A stretch of DNA of 64,000 nucleotides from Rhodanobacter sp. C05 (GTDB lineage Bacteria > Pseudomonadota > Gammaproteobacteria > Xanthomonadales > Rhodanobacteraceae): assembly GCF_002001165.1 (NCBI RefSeq), contig NZ_MUNQ01000006.1, positions 1-64,000 on the forward strand, written 5' to 3'. Every line of letters begins with the position of its first letter. The first letter of the stretch is position 1. The notes beneath the pieces were generated by a model. That model was not told where the DNA came from. It saw only the letters and a list, made by a program, of their open reading frames with translations, and did no database searches. Positions 24,055 through 31,862 of this stretch are shown in pieces. The position numbers were made by a program, and so were the translations under genes.

Positions 24055-24891
24055 ATGACCGATCCCGTTCGCGCCACGCCCGATGACAGCACCCTGGTGC
24101 GGATCCGTGGGCTGACCACGGTGCTCAACGGCAAGACCATCTTCGATGCGCTGGATCTGGATATTCCGCGCGGCAAGGTCACCGCGATCATGGGCCCCAG
24201 CGGTACCGGCAAGACCACCCTGCTCAAGCACATTACCGGGCAGATGCGCGCTGATGCGGGACAGATTCTTGTCAACGGCAAGAACGTGGCCGGGCTGTCG
24301 CGCGAACAGCTGTACAAGCTGCGCGAGGGGATCGGCTACCTGTTCCAGAACTCGGCCCTGCTGACTGATTTCGACGTGTTCGAGAACGTGGCGTTTCCGC
24401 TGCGCCAGCATACGAAGTTGCCGGAAGTGCTGATCCGCGACCTGGTGCTGCTGAAACTGCAGGCGGTGGGTCTGCGCGGCGCGGCGCGACTGATGCCGAA
24501 TGAACTGTCCGGCGGCATGGCGCGGCGCGTGGCGCTGGCGCGGGCGATCGTGTTCGATCCGATGCTGATCCTGTACGACGAGCCGTTCGTGGGACTCGAT
24601 CCGGTGGCGCTGAACCAGGTATTGAAATTGATCCGTACGCTCAACCAGACCCTTGGCATCACCAGTGTGCTGGTGGCGCACGAACTCGAGGCGATCAAGC
24701 AGGTCGCCGATCACGTATTCCTGATTGCCAACGGCAAGGTGGTGGCGCAGGGCGATCCGAAAACCATCGCGAATGATGGTTCGCCATGGACGCGGCAGTT
24801 CTTCGGCGGTGAGGCGGATGGCCCGGTGCCATTCCAGTATCCGGCCGAGGATCTGGCACAGGCATTGGGCTTTGCCGGAGCCGCGAAATGA
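24055..24891 (+). CDS. mlaF: Phospholipid transport ABC ATPase MlaF
   Basis: 278-aa cytoplasmic ATPase of the Mla system that maintains outer-membrane lipid asymmetry. Walker A GPSGTGKTTLLKHI, Q-loop GYLFQNSALLTDFDVFENV, signature LSGGMARRVALARAI and Walker B LILYDEPFVGLDPVA are complete; LSGGMARR is characteristic of MCE-associated ATPases. The ATG at 24055 (MTDPVRATP) is preferred over a TTG at 24025. Overlaps mlaE by 4 nt. Confidence 0.95.
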   Translation: MTDPVRATPDDSTLVRIRGLTTVLNGKTIFDALDLDIPRGKVTAIMGPSGTGKTTLLKHITGQMRADAGQILVNGKNVAGLSREQLYKLREGIGYLFQNSALLTDFDVFENVAFPLRQHTKLPEVLIRDLVLLKLQAVGLRGAARLMPNELSGGMARRVALARAIVFDPMLILYDEPFVGLDPVALNQVLKLIRTLNQTLGITSVLVAHELEAIKQVADHVFLIANGKVVAQGDPKTIANDGSPWTRQFFGGEADGPVPFQYPAEDLAQALGFAGAAK

Positions 24892-25664
24892 ACGTGCGTA
24901 CGCCACAGAGCAATAACGTGGTGATCCAGTCACTGACGCAGATCGGCAACTGTGGCCTGTTCCTGCTCACCTTGCTGATGGCGATCCCGCGCAGCTTCCG
25001 TTACGTACGCGAGACCATCCGCCAGCTGTGGTTCGTCGGCGCGATGAGCCTGGCCATCATCATGGTCTGCGGCCTGTTCATCGGCATGGTGCTGCAGCTG
25101 CAGCTGTACAACGTGTTGTCGATCTTCGGCAGTACTTCGGCCAGTGGCATGGTGGTGGCGCTGGCGGTCTACCGTGAATTGGGACCGGTGGTGACCGCGC
25201 TGCTGTTCGCGGGACGCGCGGGCACCTCGATCACCGCCGAAATCGGCCTGATGCGTGCCACCGACCAGATCGATGCGATGGAGATGATGGCGGTTGATCC
25301 GATTGCCTATGTCGCCACGCCGCGTTTCCTGGCGGGACTGATCGCGATGCCGCTGCTGTGCTGCGTGTTCTGCGCGATGGCGATCTTCGGTGGTCACCTG
25401 GTCGGGGTGACCTGGCTCGGCATCGACAACGGCACGTTCTGGTCGAACATGACCGCGGTGGTCGTGGTGCACACCGACATCGTCAACGGCGTGCTGTTCA
25501 AGAGCCTGGTGTTCGGTGCGGTGGTGTCGCTGATCGCAGTATTCCAGGGCTTCACCACGCCGCCGACCAGCGAGGGCGTGGCCTACGCCACCACCCGTAC
25601 CGTGGTCGCTTCGTCGATCGCGATCCTGGCGTTGGACTTCGTGCTTACCGCCTTCCTGATGTGA
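24888..25664 (+). CDS. mlaE: Phospholipid transport permease MlaE
   Basis: 258-aa inner-membrane permease of the MlaE/YrbE family. Typical blocks: REL-GPVVTALLFAGRAGTSITAEIG (ELGPV...AGR.G...AAE) in the middle and IDAMEMMAVDPIAYVATPRF, the coupling-helix region. About five or six membrane segments. ATG overlaps mlaF stop (ATGA). Works with MlaF and MlaD. Confidence 0.96.
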   Translation: MNVRTPQSNNVVIQSLTQIGNCGLFLLTLLMAIPRSFRYVRETIRQLWFVGAMSLAIIMVCGLFIGMVLQLQLYNVLSIFGSTSASGMVVALAVYRELGPVVTALLFAGRAGTSITAEIGLMRATDQIDAMEMMAVDPIAYVATPRFLAGLIAMPLLCCVFCAMAIFGGHLVGVTWLGIDNGTFWSNMTAVVVVHTDIVNGVLFKSLVFGAVVSLIAVFQGFTTPPTSEGVAYATTRTVVASSIAILALDFVLTAFLM

Positions 25665-25701
25665 CTGCCATGACCAATCGTTTTTCGTTGAGGATTCTGC
25701 C

Positions 25702-26574
25702 GTGAGCCAACAGAGAAGTTCCTATGCCGTCGGCACCGGCCTGTTCATCGTGCTCGGTTTTGCCGCGCTGACCTATCTGGCGACCCAGACCAGTTCGGTG
25801 GCGAGCGTGCACCAGGGGGCCGGCTATACCGTCGATGCGCACTTCACCAATATCGGGCAGCTGAAAGAGCGTGCACCGGTGAAGATCGCCGGTGTACGCG
25901 TCGGCCAGGTGCAGTCGATCACGTTGGCGCCAGGGCAGGAGGTGGCCGACGTGAAGCTGGTGATCGACAAGTCCTACGATGCAATCCCGCAGGATTCGGT
26001 GGCAACCATCTTCACCAGCGGCCTGCTTGGCGACCAGTACATCGGCATCGAATATGGCGCCTCGAAGCAGGTCCTGGCGGCTGGCGGCACACTTGGGCGG
26101 ACCAAGTCCTCGCAGCCACTGGAAGAGATGCTTGGCAAGTTCTTCGGTGCCGGTGGCGTTGCCGACAACATCGGCGGCACCTACTCGGTGAAGGCAGATT
26201 TCAGCAATGTCGGCTCGCTCTCGGTCGGCGCGCCGGTGAAGATGGCTGGCGTGGCGATTGGCAGCGTGCAGTCGGTGCATGCCGATCCGGTCAAGCTGAA
26301 TGCGCAGGTCGTACTGGCGATCGACAAGCGTTACAACGCAATTCCCGACGATTCATCCGCCGCGGTGTTCACCAGCGGTTTGATCGGCAGTCAGTATGTT
26401 GCGATCCAGCCTGGCGGTTCGCCCGACGCGCTCAAGGACGGTGACGAGATGATCCTGACCCAGTCCGCGATGCAGCTGGAGGATCTGATCGGCAAGTTCA
26501 TGGTCAATGGTTCGTCCAGTGACAAGAAAGATGCCGGCGACGGCAAATCCGATACCCCCGCCGGCAAACACTGA
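25702..26574 (+). CDS. mlaD: MlaD with two MCE domains
   Basis: 290-aa inner-membrane-anchored, periplasmic lipid carrier. One N-terminal membrane helix (about 9-27), then two MCE-like units in tandem: residues 41-149 and 160-267. Each repeats Y.V.A.F.N.G.L....PVK.AGV..G.VQS, an IDK.Y.AIP.D..A..FTSGL.G.QY..I run and a terminal S..QLE...GKF helix. E. coli MlaD has a single MCE domain (183 aa). A GTG start with GAGG 8 nt before it sets the N-terminus. It sits 37 nt after mlaE. Confidence 0.93.
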   Translation: MSQQRSSYAVGTGLFIVLGFAALTYLATQTSSVASVHQGAGYTVDAHFTNIGQLKERAPVKIAGVRVGQVQSITLAPGQEVADVKLVIDKSYDAIPQDSVATIFTSGLLGDQYIGIEYGASKQVLAAGGTLGRTKSSQPLEEMLGKFFGAGGVADNIGGTYSVKADFSNVGSLSVGAPVKMAGVAIGSVQSVHADPVKLNAQVVLAIDKRYNAIPDDSSAAVFTSGLIGSQYVAIQPGGSPDALKDGDEMILTQSAMQLEDLIGKFMVNGSSSDKKDAGDGKSDTPAGKH

Positions 26575-26599
26575 GCCGGTTTTGCTGAAGGAGTTCCCC

Positions 26600-27268
26600 A
26601 TGTTGCGCAGACTGGCTCTTGCCACCGCCCTTGCATTCGGCACGATCGCTGCCGCCCCGGTATTCGCCCAGACCGCCGCGCCGGCTGCGGCCGAGCAGGC
26701 ACCGGTGCAAATCGTGCAGGGCATCGCCGATCAACTGGCTACGGCGATCGATGGACATCGTGACGAGTTGAAGCGCAATCAGGACAAGCTGATCAGCATC
26801 ATCGACGAGGTGTTCCTGCCGCACTTCGACATCGATTACGCCTCGATCCTGGTGCTCGGCCAGCATGCACGCGAAGCGACGCCGGAGCAGCGCGAGCGCT
26901 TCGCCAAGGCGTTCTACAACTCGATCACCCACCGTTACGCCCAGGGCCTGCTTGACTACACCCGTGGCCGCGTCAAGGTGCTGCCGTTCAATGGCGACCT
27001 CAACGACAAACGCACCGTGGTGCGCACCCAGGTGGTGCTGGACGACGGCAAGCTGGTGTCGATCGACTACGCGTTCCGCAAGAGCCGTACCGGTGACTGG
27101 AAGGCTTACGACGTGATCATCGAGGGTATTTCCTACGTCACCAATTACCGCAACCAGGTGGATGCGGAGATCCGCAAAGTCGGCATCGAGCAGTTGATCA
27201 AGAACCTCGAAACCCAGGGCGAGAAGGCGCTGGAGACGATGGACAAGGACAACAAGGGCGCGCAGTGA
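26600..27268 (+). CDS. mlaC: Periplasmic phospholipid shuttle MlaC
   Basis: 222-aa exported protein of the Ttg2D/MlaC family, which ferries phospholipid between MlaA at the outer membrane and MlaFEDB. The start MLRRLALATALAFGTIAAAPVFAQ is a signal peptide, with AAGGAG-type binding site 8 nt upstream; a longer frame from 26507 overlaps mlaD and is rejected. Core motifs FDIDYASILVLGQHAR and KVLPFNGDLNDKRTVVRTQV fit the family. Confidence 0.95.
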   Translation: MLRRLALATALAFGTIAAAPVFAQTAAPAAAEQAPVQIVQGIADQLATAIDGHRDELKRNQDKLISIIDEVFLPHFDIDYASILVLGQHAREATPEQRERFAKAFYNSITHRYAQGLLDYTRGRVKVLPFNGDLNDKRTVVRTQVVLDDGKLVSIDYAFRKSRTGDWKAYDVIIEGISYVTNYRNQVDAEIRKVGIEQLIKNLETQGEKALETMDKDNKGAQ

Positions 27269-27573
27269 TGACGGCTGCCGCAGGCGGATTTCGGCTGCTG
27301 ACCGACACACCGGGCACGCTCGGTGTGGACGGTGTGCTGGACTTCGACACGGCGGCGCCGGCGCTGCAGGCGATCCGGTCCGCGCTGGCTGCCGGTCAGG
27401 TGGCCCGACTTGATCTGGCCGGCGTCACTCGCAGCGACAGCGCCGGACTGGCCTGTGTGCTGGCGGTCGTCGCTGAAGCTTCCCAGCGTGGCCGGGGTTT
27501 GCAGGTCATCCACATGCCGGTTGGCATGCAGGCACTGGCCACCGTCTGCGAAGTGGATCGGTTGATGTCCTGA
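27268..27573 (+). CDS. mlaB: STAS-domain protein MlaB
   Basis: 101-aa cytoplasmic STAS protein that binds MlaF and stabilises the transporter. It has the strand-helix pattern GTLGVDGVLDFDTAAPALQAI and the conserved D-S-A-G turn (TRSDSAGLACVLAV). The ATG overlaps the mlaC stop (TGATG); a GTG at 27265 is in frame one codon earlier. A strong terminator follows. Confidence 0.9.
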   Translation: MTAAAGGFRLLTDTPGTLGVDGVLDFDTAAPALQAIRSALAAGQVARLDLAGVTRSDSAGLACVLAVVAEASQRGRGLQVIHMPVGMQALATVCEVDRLMS

Positions 27574-27598
27574 CCTGGTTCTAGGCATGACGTTCATG

Positions 27599-27630
27599 AC
27601 GAAGAAGGGGCCCGCGGGCCCCTTCTTCGT
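27599..27630. terminator. Bidirectional terminator between mlaB and mlaA
   Basis: A perfect 32-bp palindrome with 16-bp arms (ACGAAGAAGGGGCCCG and its complement). It lies between convergent mlaB and mlaA. Closely related in sequence to the element at 58587-58620. Confidence 0.85.
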
Positions 27631-27658
27631 TCGTATTGCCATCAGTTCGCCGTTGCCT

Positions 27659-28489
27659 TCATTGCTTCGGATTGGTCTGACCCGGGTGTTCCTTTTCCCA
27701 CTGGTGTTGCTGGTCCAGCAGCTGGTCGGGATCGAAGTTCTTGTCGTCCAGCCCCTGCATCTGCTGGATGACGGCTTCAGGCGGGTTGCCGTCATAGATC
27801 GCATACAGGCGTTGCTGCCGATACGCGTCGCGGATGAACACGTAGGGATCGTAGGCAGACTGCAGGAAACCCTCGGCATCGATACCGCGCGAGCGCAAGG
27901 TCACCAGATACATCGCCTGCGGCAGGTATTGCAGGCCGTTGTAATGATGGTTGCTGGCGAACAGGCTGAGCGGATCGAAGAAGTAACTGTCGACCGGCAG
28001 ACGCCATACATCGCGCATCGTGCTTGGGCCAGCCAACGGCAGGAACAGGTAATCGCCCTCGGGGAGGCCCCAGCGCGCCAGGGTGACACCGAAGTCGTTG
28101 TCTTCCAGCGGCAGGCCGAGCTGGCTGGCCGGATCGAAGAAGCCACCGATACCCAGGGTCAGATTGACCAGGAAGCGGCCGCTGCTCTGCAGCGCCTGTT
28201 TCGGGCGCGCCTGCAGCAGATCGTTGGCGACCGTGATCGGCATGCGGATATTGGTGAAGAAATCACTGAACGAGCGACGCACCGGTGGTGTGGTCACGTT
28301 GCGATAACCCACCGCCACCGGACGGATTACCGCCTGGTCCACGGTGTCGGTGAATTTGTAAGCCTCGCGGTTGTACTTCTGCAGCGGATCATCGGTGCGC
28401 GGTTTGGCGATCGTGCAGCCAGCCAGCAACGCAAGGGCGAGCAGGGGCAGGCAACGGCTCAGGGCGGGGAGGCGCAGCAATGGGGGCAT
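27659..28489 (-). CDS. mlaA: Outer-membrane lipoprotein MlaA (VacJ)
   Basis: 276-aa lipoprotein. Lipobox LALLAGC in a 25-residue signal; then DPLQKYNREAYKFTDTVD, the standard VacJ opening, and later FLVNLTLGIGGFFDPAS and the GDYLFLPLAGPSTMRD block. MlaA extracts misplaced phospholipid from the outer leaflet and passes it to MlaC. The start at MPPLLRLPALS is chosen for the signal peptide; an upstream extension to 28594 is not supported. Convergent with mlaFEDCB. Confidence 0.95.
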   Translation of the reverse strand: MPPLLRLPALSRCLPLLALALLAGCTIAKPRTDDPLQKYNREAYKFTDTVDQAVIRPVAVGYRNVTTPPVRRSFSDFFTNIRMPITVANDLLQARPKQALQSSGRFLVNLTLGIGGFFDPASQLGLPLEDNDFGVTLARWGLPEGDYLFLPLAGPSTMRDVWRLPVDSYFFDPLSLFASNHHYNGLQYLPQAMYLVTLRSRGIDAEGFLQSAYDPYVFIRDAYRQQRLYAIYDGNPPEAVIQQMQGLDDKNFDPDQLLDQQHQWEKEHPGQTNPKQ

Positions 28490-28624
28490 GGTTGCAAGGG
28501 GGTCGCGGCAGGGGTGGGCCAGCATAATTGTACTGTCTGGTTTTATATCTTGCACGGCTTTCGGTTCGCTTTCGCGAACAACGCATTGGCTCATCGCAGC
28601 CGTGCATCATACGCGCCGCTCACA

Positions 28625-28653
28625 TTGCCAGCCAAGCACCTGCTGGCTACACT
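28625..28653 (+). promoter_or_regulatory. Predicted sigma-70 promoter for rpoZ-spoT
   Basis: TTGCCA at 28625-28630 and TACACT at 28648-28653, spaced 17 bp, about 40 bp before the rpoZ start. A second A/T-rich TATAAG follows at 28663. Confidence 0.5.
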
Positions 28654-28692
28654 GTCAGACCATATAAGTTATTTATTCCCTAAGGATTTCGC

Positions 28693-28983
28693 ATGGCACG
28701 TATTACCGTGGAAGACTGCCTCGAGGTAGTCGACAACCGTTTCGAGCTGGTACTGATGGCGACCAAGCGCGCACGTCAGCTGGAGAAGGGTGCCGAACCG
28801 GCGGTCAATCCCGACCATGACAAGCCGACCGTGCTGGCATTGCGCGAGATCGCTGCACGCCGCATCGATCAGGCCACGATCGACCAGATCGACAAGGCCG
28901 AGCGTGAGCGTGCCGAACGCGAGGCGCTGGAGTGGGCCGCAGCCGAGGTCGACGACGACCTGTCCAAAGGTGGCGACGACTGA
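28693..28983 (+). CDS. rpoZ: RNA polymerase omega subunit
   Basis: 96-aa omega subunit. [30 protein letters not shown] is the canonical N-terminus; the following [11 protein letters not shown] is also conserved. Helps assemble RNA polymerase and, with DksA, mediates the ppGpp response, which fits the spoT gene that follows 126 nt later. Start set by AAGGA upstream. Confidence 0.97.
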   Translation: MARITVEDCLEVVDNRFELVLMATKRARQLEKGAEPAVNPDHDKPTVLALREIAARRIDQATIDQIDKAERERAEREALEWAAAEVDDDLSKGGDD

Positions 28984-29109
28984 TGGATGGCGGCGGCTGT
29001 AGCACGCGCATCCGCCACACCGGCGCGTCCGGTGCGAGGGGATGCGCGCGCGCGGTCGTCTATCGTTCCGCTTGCGGCGAGGTGGGTGCCTGAAACGGCA
29101 CCAGCAGTG

Positions 29110-31278
29110 ATGACCGTGGCCGCGCCTCCCGCCTCCGTCGACCTGTCTGTCTTGCCGCCGTATGTGCTGGCTCTTAAAGAGCGTGTTGCCTATCTGCCCG
29201 AAGTGCAGGTGGAGCGTGTGCTGCGCGCCTTCCTGCTCGGCGCCGAAGCGCATGCGGGGCAGGAACGCAAGAGCGGTGAACCGTACATCACCCATCCGGT
29301 AGCGGTGGCCGGGATCCTGGCCGAACTGCGGCTGGATGCCGAAACGATCATCGCGGCGATCCTGCACGACACTCTGGAAGACACCGAACTCACCCGCGAG
29401 GCACTGGCCGCCGAATTCGGCGAGGTGGTGGCCGAGCTGGTCGATGGCGTCACCAAGCTCGACAAGATGCGTTTTGGCAGCCGCCAGGAAGCCGATGCGG
29501 AAAGCTTCCGCAAGATGCTGCTGGCGATGGCGCGCGACCTGCGTGTGATCCTGATCAAGCTGGCCGACCGTTTGCACAACATGCGTACGCTTGGGGCCAA
29601 GGACGCGCCCTCGCGCCGCCGCATCGCCCGCGAGACGCTGGAGATTTACGCGCCGATCGCGCAGCGCCTGGGCATGAACAAGATCAAGGCGGAGCTGCAG
29701 GATCTGGGCTTCCGTGCGCTGTACCCGGATCGCTACCGGGTGATCAGCGAACGCATCCGCGCCGCGCTCGGCAACCGTCGCGAAGCGATGGGCAAGATCG
29801 AGATGGCGCTGACCGCACGGCTGGCGACCGATCACCTGAGCTCGCGCGTGGTTGGCCGGATCAAGTCGCCGTGGAGCATCTATTCGAAGATGCACGGCGA
29901 GCACAAGAGTTTCACCCAGTTGATGGACGTCTACGGCTTCCGCGTGGTCGTCGACAATGCGATGAGCTGCTATATGGCGCTGGGTGCGGTGCACGCGCTC
30001 TACAAGCCGGTCGACAAGCGCTTCAAGGACTTCATCGCGATCCCCAAGGCGAATGGCTACCAGTCGCTGCACACCGTGCTGCTGGGGCCATTCGGCGCGC
30101 CGATCGAGGTGCAGATCCGCACGGCCGAGATGGATTCGGTGGCCGAAAGCGGCGTCGCCGCCCACTGGGCGTACAAGACGGACAGCGGTCCGGCCAACAG
30201 TGCGCAGGCGCGTGCGCGCGAGTGGTTGTCATCGCTGGCCGACAGCTCGGCGAATACCGCCTCATCGTCGGAGTTCATCGAGAACGTCAAGATCGACCTG
30301 TTTCCGGACGAGGTCTATCTGTTCACTCCGCGCGGGGACATCCTGTCGCTGCCGCGCAATGCCACCGCACTGGACTTCGCCTACGCCGTGCACACCGATG
30401 TCGGCGACCATGCGGTGGCGGCACGCGTCGACAAGAAGTTGCTGCCACTGCGTACGCGGCTGGAATCTGGCCAGCTGGTGGAAATCATCACCGCACCGTC
30501 GGCGGTGCCGAACCCAGCGTGGCTTGAGGTGGTGGTCACCGGCAAGGCACGTACCGCGATCCGCCAGTATCTGAAGCACCTGCAGCATGAGGACGCGGTC
30601 GATTTCGGCCACCGCATGCTAGATCGTGCGCTGGATGCACAGGGCAGCAGCCTGGATGGCATCCCGGCGGCGGTGCTGGATCGTTTCCTGGAGGCCTCCA
30701 AGTTCAAACGGCTGGAGGAATTGCTCTCGGATATCGCGCTGGGCAATCGCATGCCCGACGTGGTGGCCAGCCAGCTGCTGGGGTCGCGCGGCAAGCGACG
30801 TGGTGTCGTGCCGCAGGCATCGCCGCATGTGCACGAGAAGATCCGCATCACCGGCGCCGAGCGCGGCGTACTCAGCTTTGCCAACTGCTGCCACCCGCTG
30901 CCGGGCGACGACATCATCGGTTACCTGTCCTCGGGCAAGGGCATCGTGGTGCATCGCGAGGAATGCCCGAACGTGGTCGAGCTGCGCAAATCGCCGGAGC
31001 GCTGCGTGGCGATCGAATGGGATCGCGACGTGGAAGGCGACTACCGTGCCGAGCTGCGCATCGAGGTGATCAATCGCCCCGGCGTGCTGGCTACCGTGGC
31101 CGCCGCGATCGCCGCGGCCGATTCGAACATCGAGAACGTGGAATACGTCGAGCGTGATGCCGCCGCCGCGACCCTGCTGTTTGCGATGGAAGTGAAGAAC
31201 CGCAAGCATCTGGCCGACGTGATCCGTCGCGTGCGGCGTACCGGCGTGGTAAGCGGGGCGTACCGCTACCCGCTGTGA
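29110..31278 (+). CDS. spoT: Bifunctional (p)ppGpp synthetase/hydrolase
   Basis: 722-aa RelA/SpoT protein. HD hydrolase domain intact (HPVAVAGIL, ILHDTLEDT), synthetase domain with the ligand blocks KSPWSIYSKM, DVYGFRVVVD and NGYQSLHTVLLGPFG...EVQIRT, a TGS domain (LFTPRGDILSLPRNATALDFAYAVHT) and a C-terminal ACT domain. An open frame continues upstream to 28987, but those 41 codons have low third-position GC and odd residues, and 722 aa matches the family, so 29110 is chosen. Lies in the rpoZ-spoT transcript. Confidence 0.94.
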   Translation: MTVAAPPASVDLSVLPPYVLALKERVAYLPEVQVERVLRAFLLGAEAHAGQERKSGEPYITHPVAVAGILAELRLDAETIIAAILHDTLEDTELTREALAAEFGEVVAELVDGVTKLDKMRFGSRQEADAESFRKMLLAMARDLRVILIKLADRLHNMRTLGAKDAPSRRRIARETLEIYAPIAQRLGMNKIKAELQDLGFRALYPDRYRVISERIRAALGNRREAMGKIEMALTARLATDHLSSRVVGRIKSPWSIYSKMHGEHKSFTQLMDVYGFRVVVDNAMSCYMALGAVHALYKPVDKRFKDFIAIPKANGYQSLHTVLLGPFGAPIEVQIRTAEMDSVAESGVAAHWAYKTDSGPANSAQARAREWLSSLADSSANTASSSEFIENVKIDLFPDEVYLFTPRGDILSLPRNATALDFAYAVHTDVGDHAVAARVDKKLLPLRTRLESGQLVEIITAPSAVPNPAWLEVVVTGKARTAIRQYLKHLQHEDAVDFGHRMLDRALDAQGSSLDGIPAAVLDRFLEASKFKRLEELLSDIALGNRMPDVVASQLLGSRGKRRGVVPQASPHVHEKIRITGAERGVLSFANCCHPLPGDDIIGYLSSGKGIVVHREECPNVVELRKSPERCVAIEWDRDVEGDYRAELRIEVINRPGVLATVAAAIAAADSNIENVEYVERDAAAATLLFAMEVKNRKHLADVIRRVRRTGVVSGAYRYPL

Positions 31279-31383
31279 CTGAGCGGTAGCCGGAATCGCG
31301 AATCCGGCGACATCGAGGTTTGCACCAGCGTGTCGAGACGATAGGCTTTGCGATCCCCCAACGGCGACTCCCGAGGAAACCCC

Positions 31384-31767
31384 ATGTCCCGCAGCATCAT
31401 CGCCACTGAGCTGGCACCGGCCGCGATCGGTCCGTATTCGCAGGCCGTGCGTGCCGGCAATACCGTGTACTTCTCCGGCCAGATTCCGCTCGACCCGGCC
31501 ACAGCCGCGCTGGTCGATGGCGACATCACGGCGCAGACGCGACGCGTGTTCGACAATCTCACGGCGGTGGCGCAGGCCGCCGGCGGTTCGCTGGCGCAGA
31601 TCGTGCGCGTGGGCATCTACGTCACTGACCTGGCGAATTTCGCCGCAGTCAATGCAGTGATGGCCGAGTACTTCCAGCCCCCCTATCCGGCACGTTCCAC
31701 CATCGAGGTGTCCGGTCTGCCGAAGGCGGCACAGGTCGAAGTCGACGCGGTGATGGTGCTGCCGTGA
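31384..31767 (+). CDS. ridA: Reactive intermediate/imine deaminase RidA
   Basis: 127-aa RidA (YjgF) protein that hydrolyses reactive enamines/imines from PLP enzymes. Motifs: [23 protein letters not shown], and [24 protein letters not shown], with the active-site Arg in ARST. The ATG at 31384 is preceded by GAGGAAAC; an upstream start at 31348 is rejected. Lies 105 nt after spoT, a common order. Confidence 0.95.
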   Translation: MSRSIIATELAPAAIGPYSQAVRAGNTVYFSGQIPLDPATAALVDGDITAQTRRVFDNLTAVAQAAGGSLAQIVRVGIYVTDLANFAAVNAVMAEYFQPPYPARSTIEVSGLPKAAQVEVDAVMVLP

Positions 31768-31862
31768 TGGGACTGAAGTGATTTGCCGCACGGCTTGCGC
31801 CGACAGTCTGCGTCGGCATCTGGCTTACGACATGGGACGGTGCTCGGTTAGGCTTGCACGTC

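Noticed and set aside
28987-29109. N-terminal extension of SpoT from the ATG at 28987
   Set aside because: Low third-position GC and rare codons compared with the rest of the gene; family length supports 29110.
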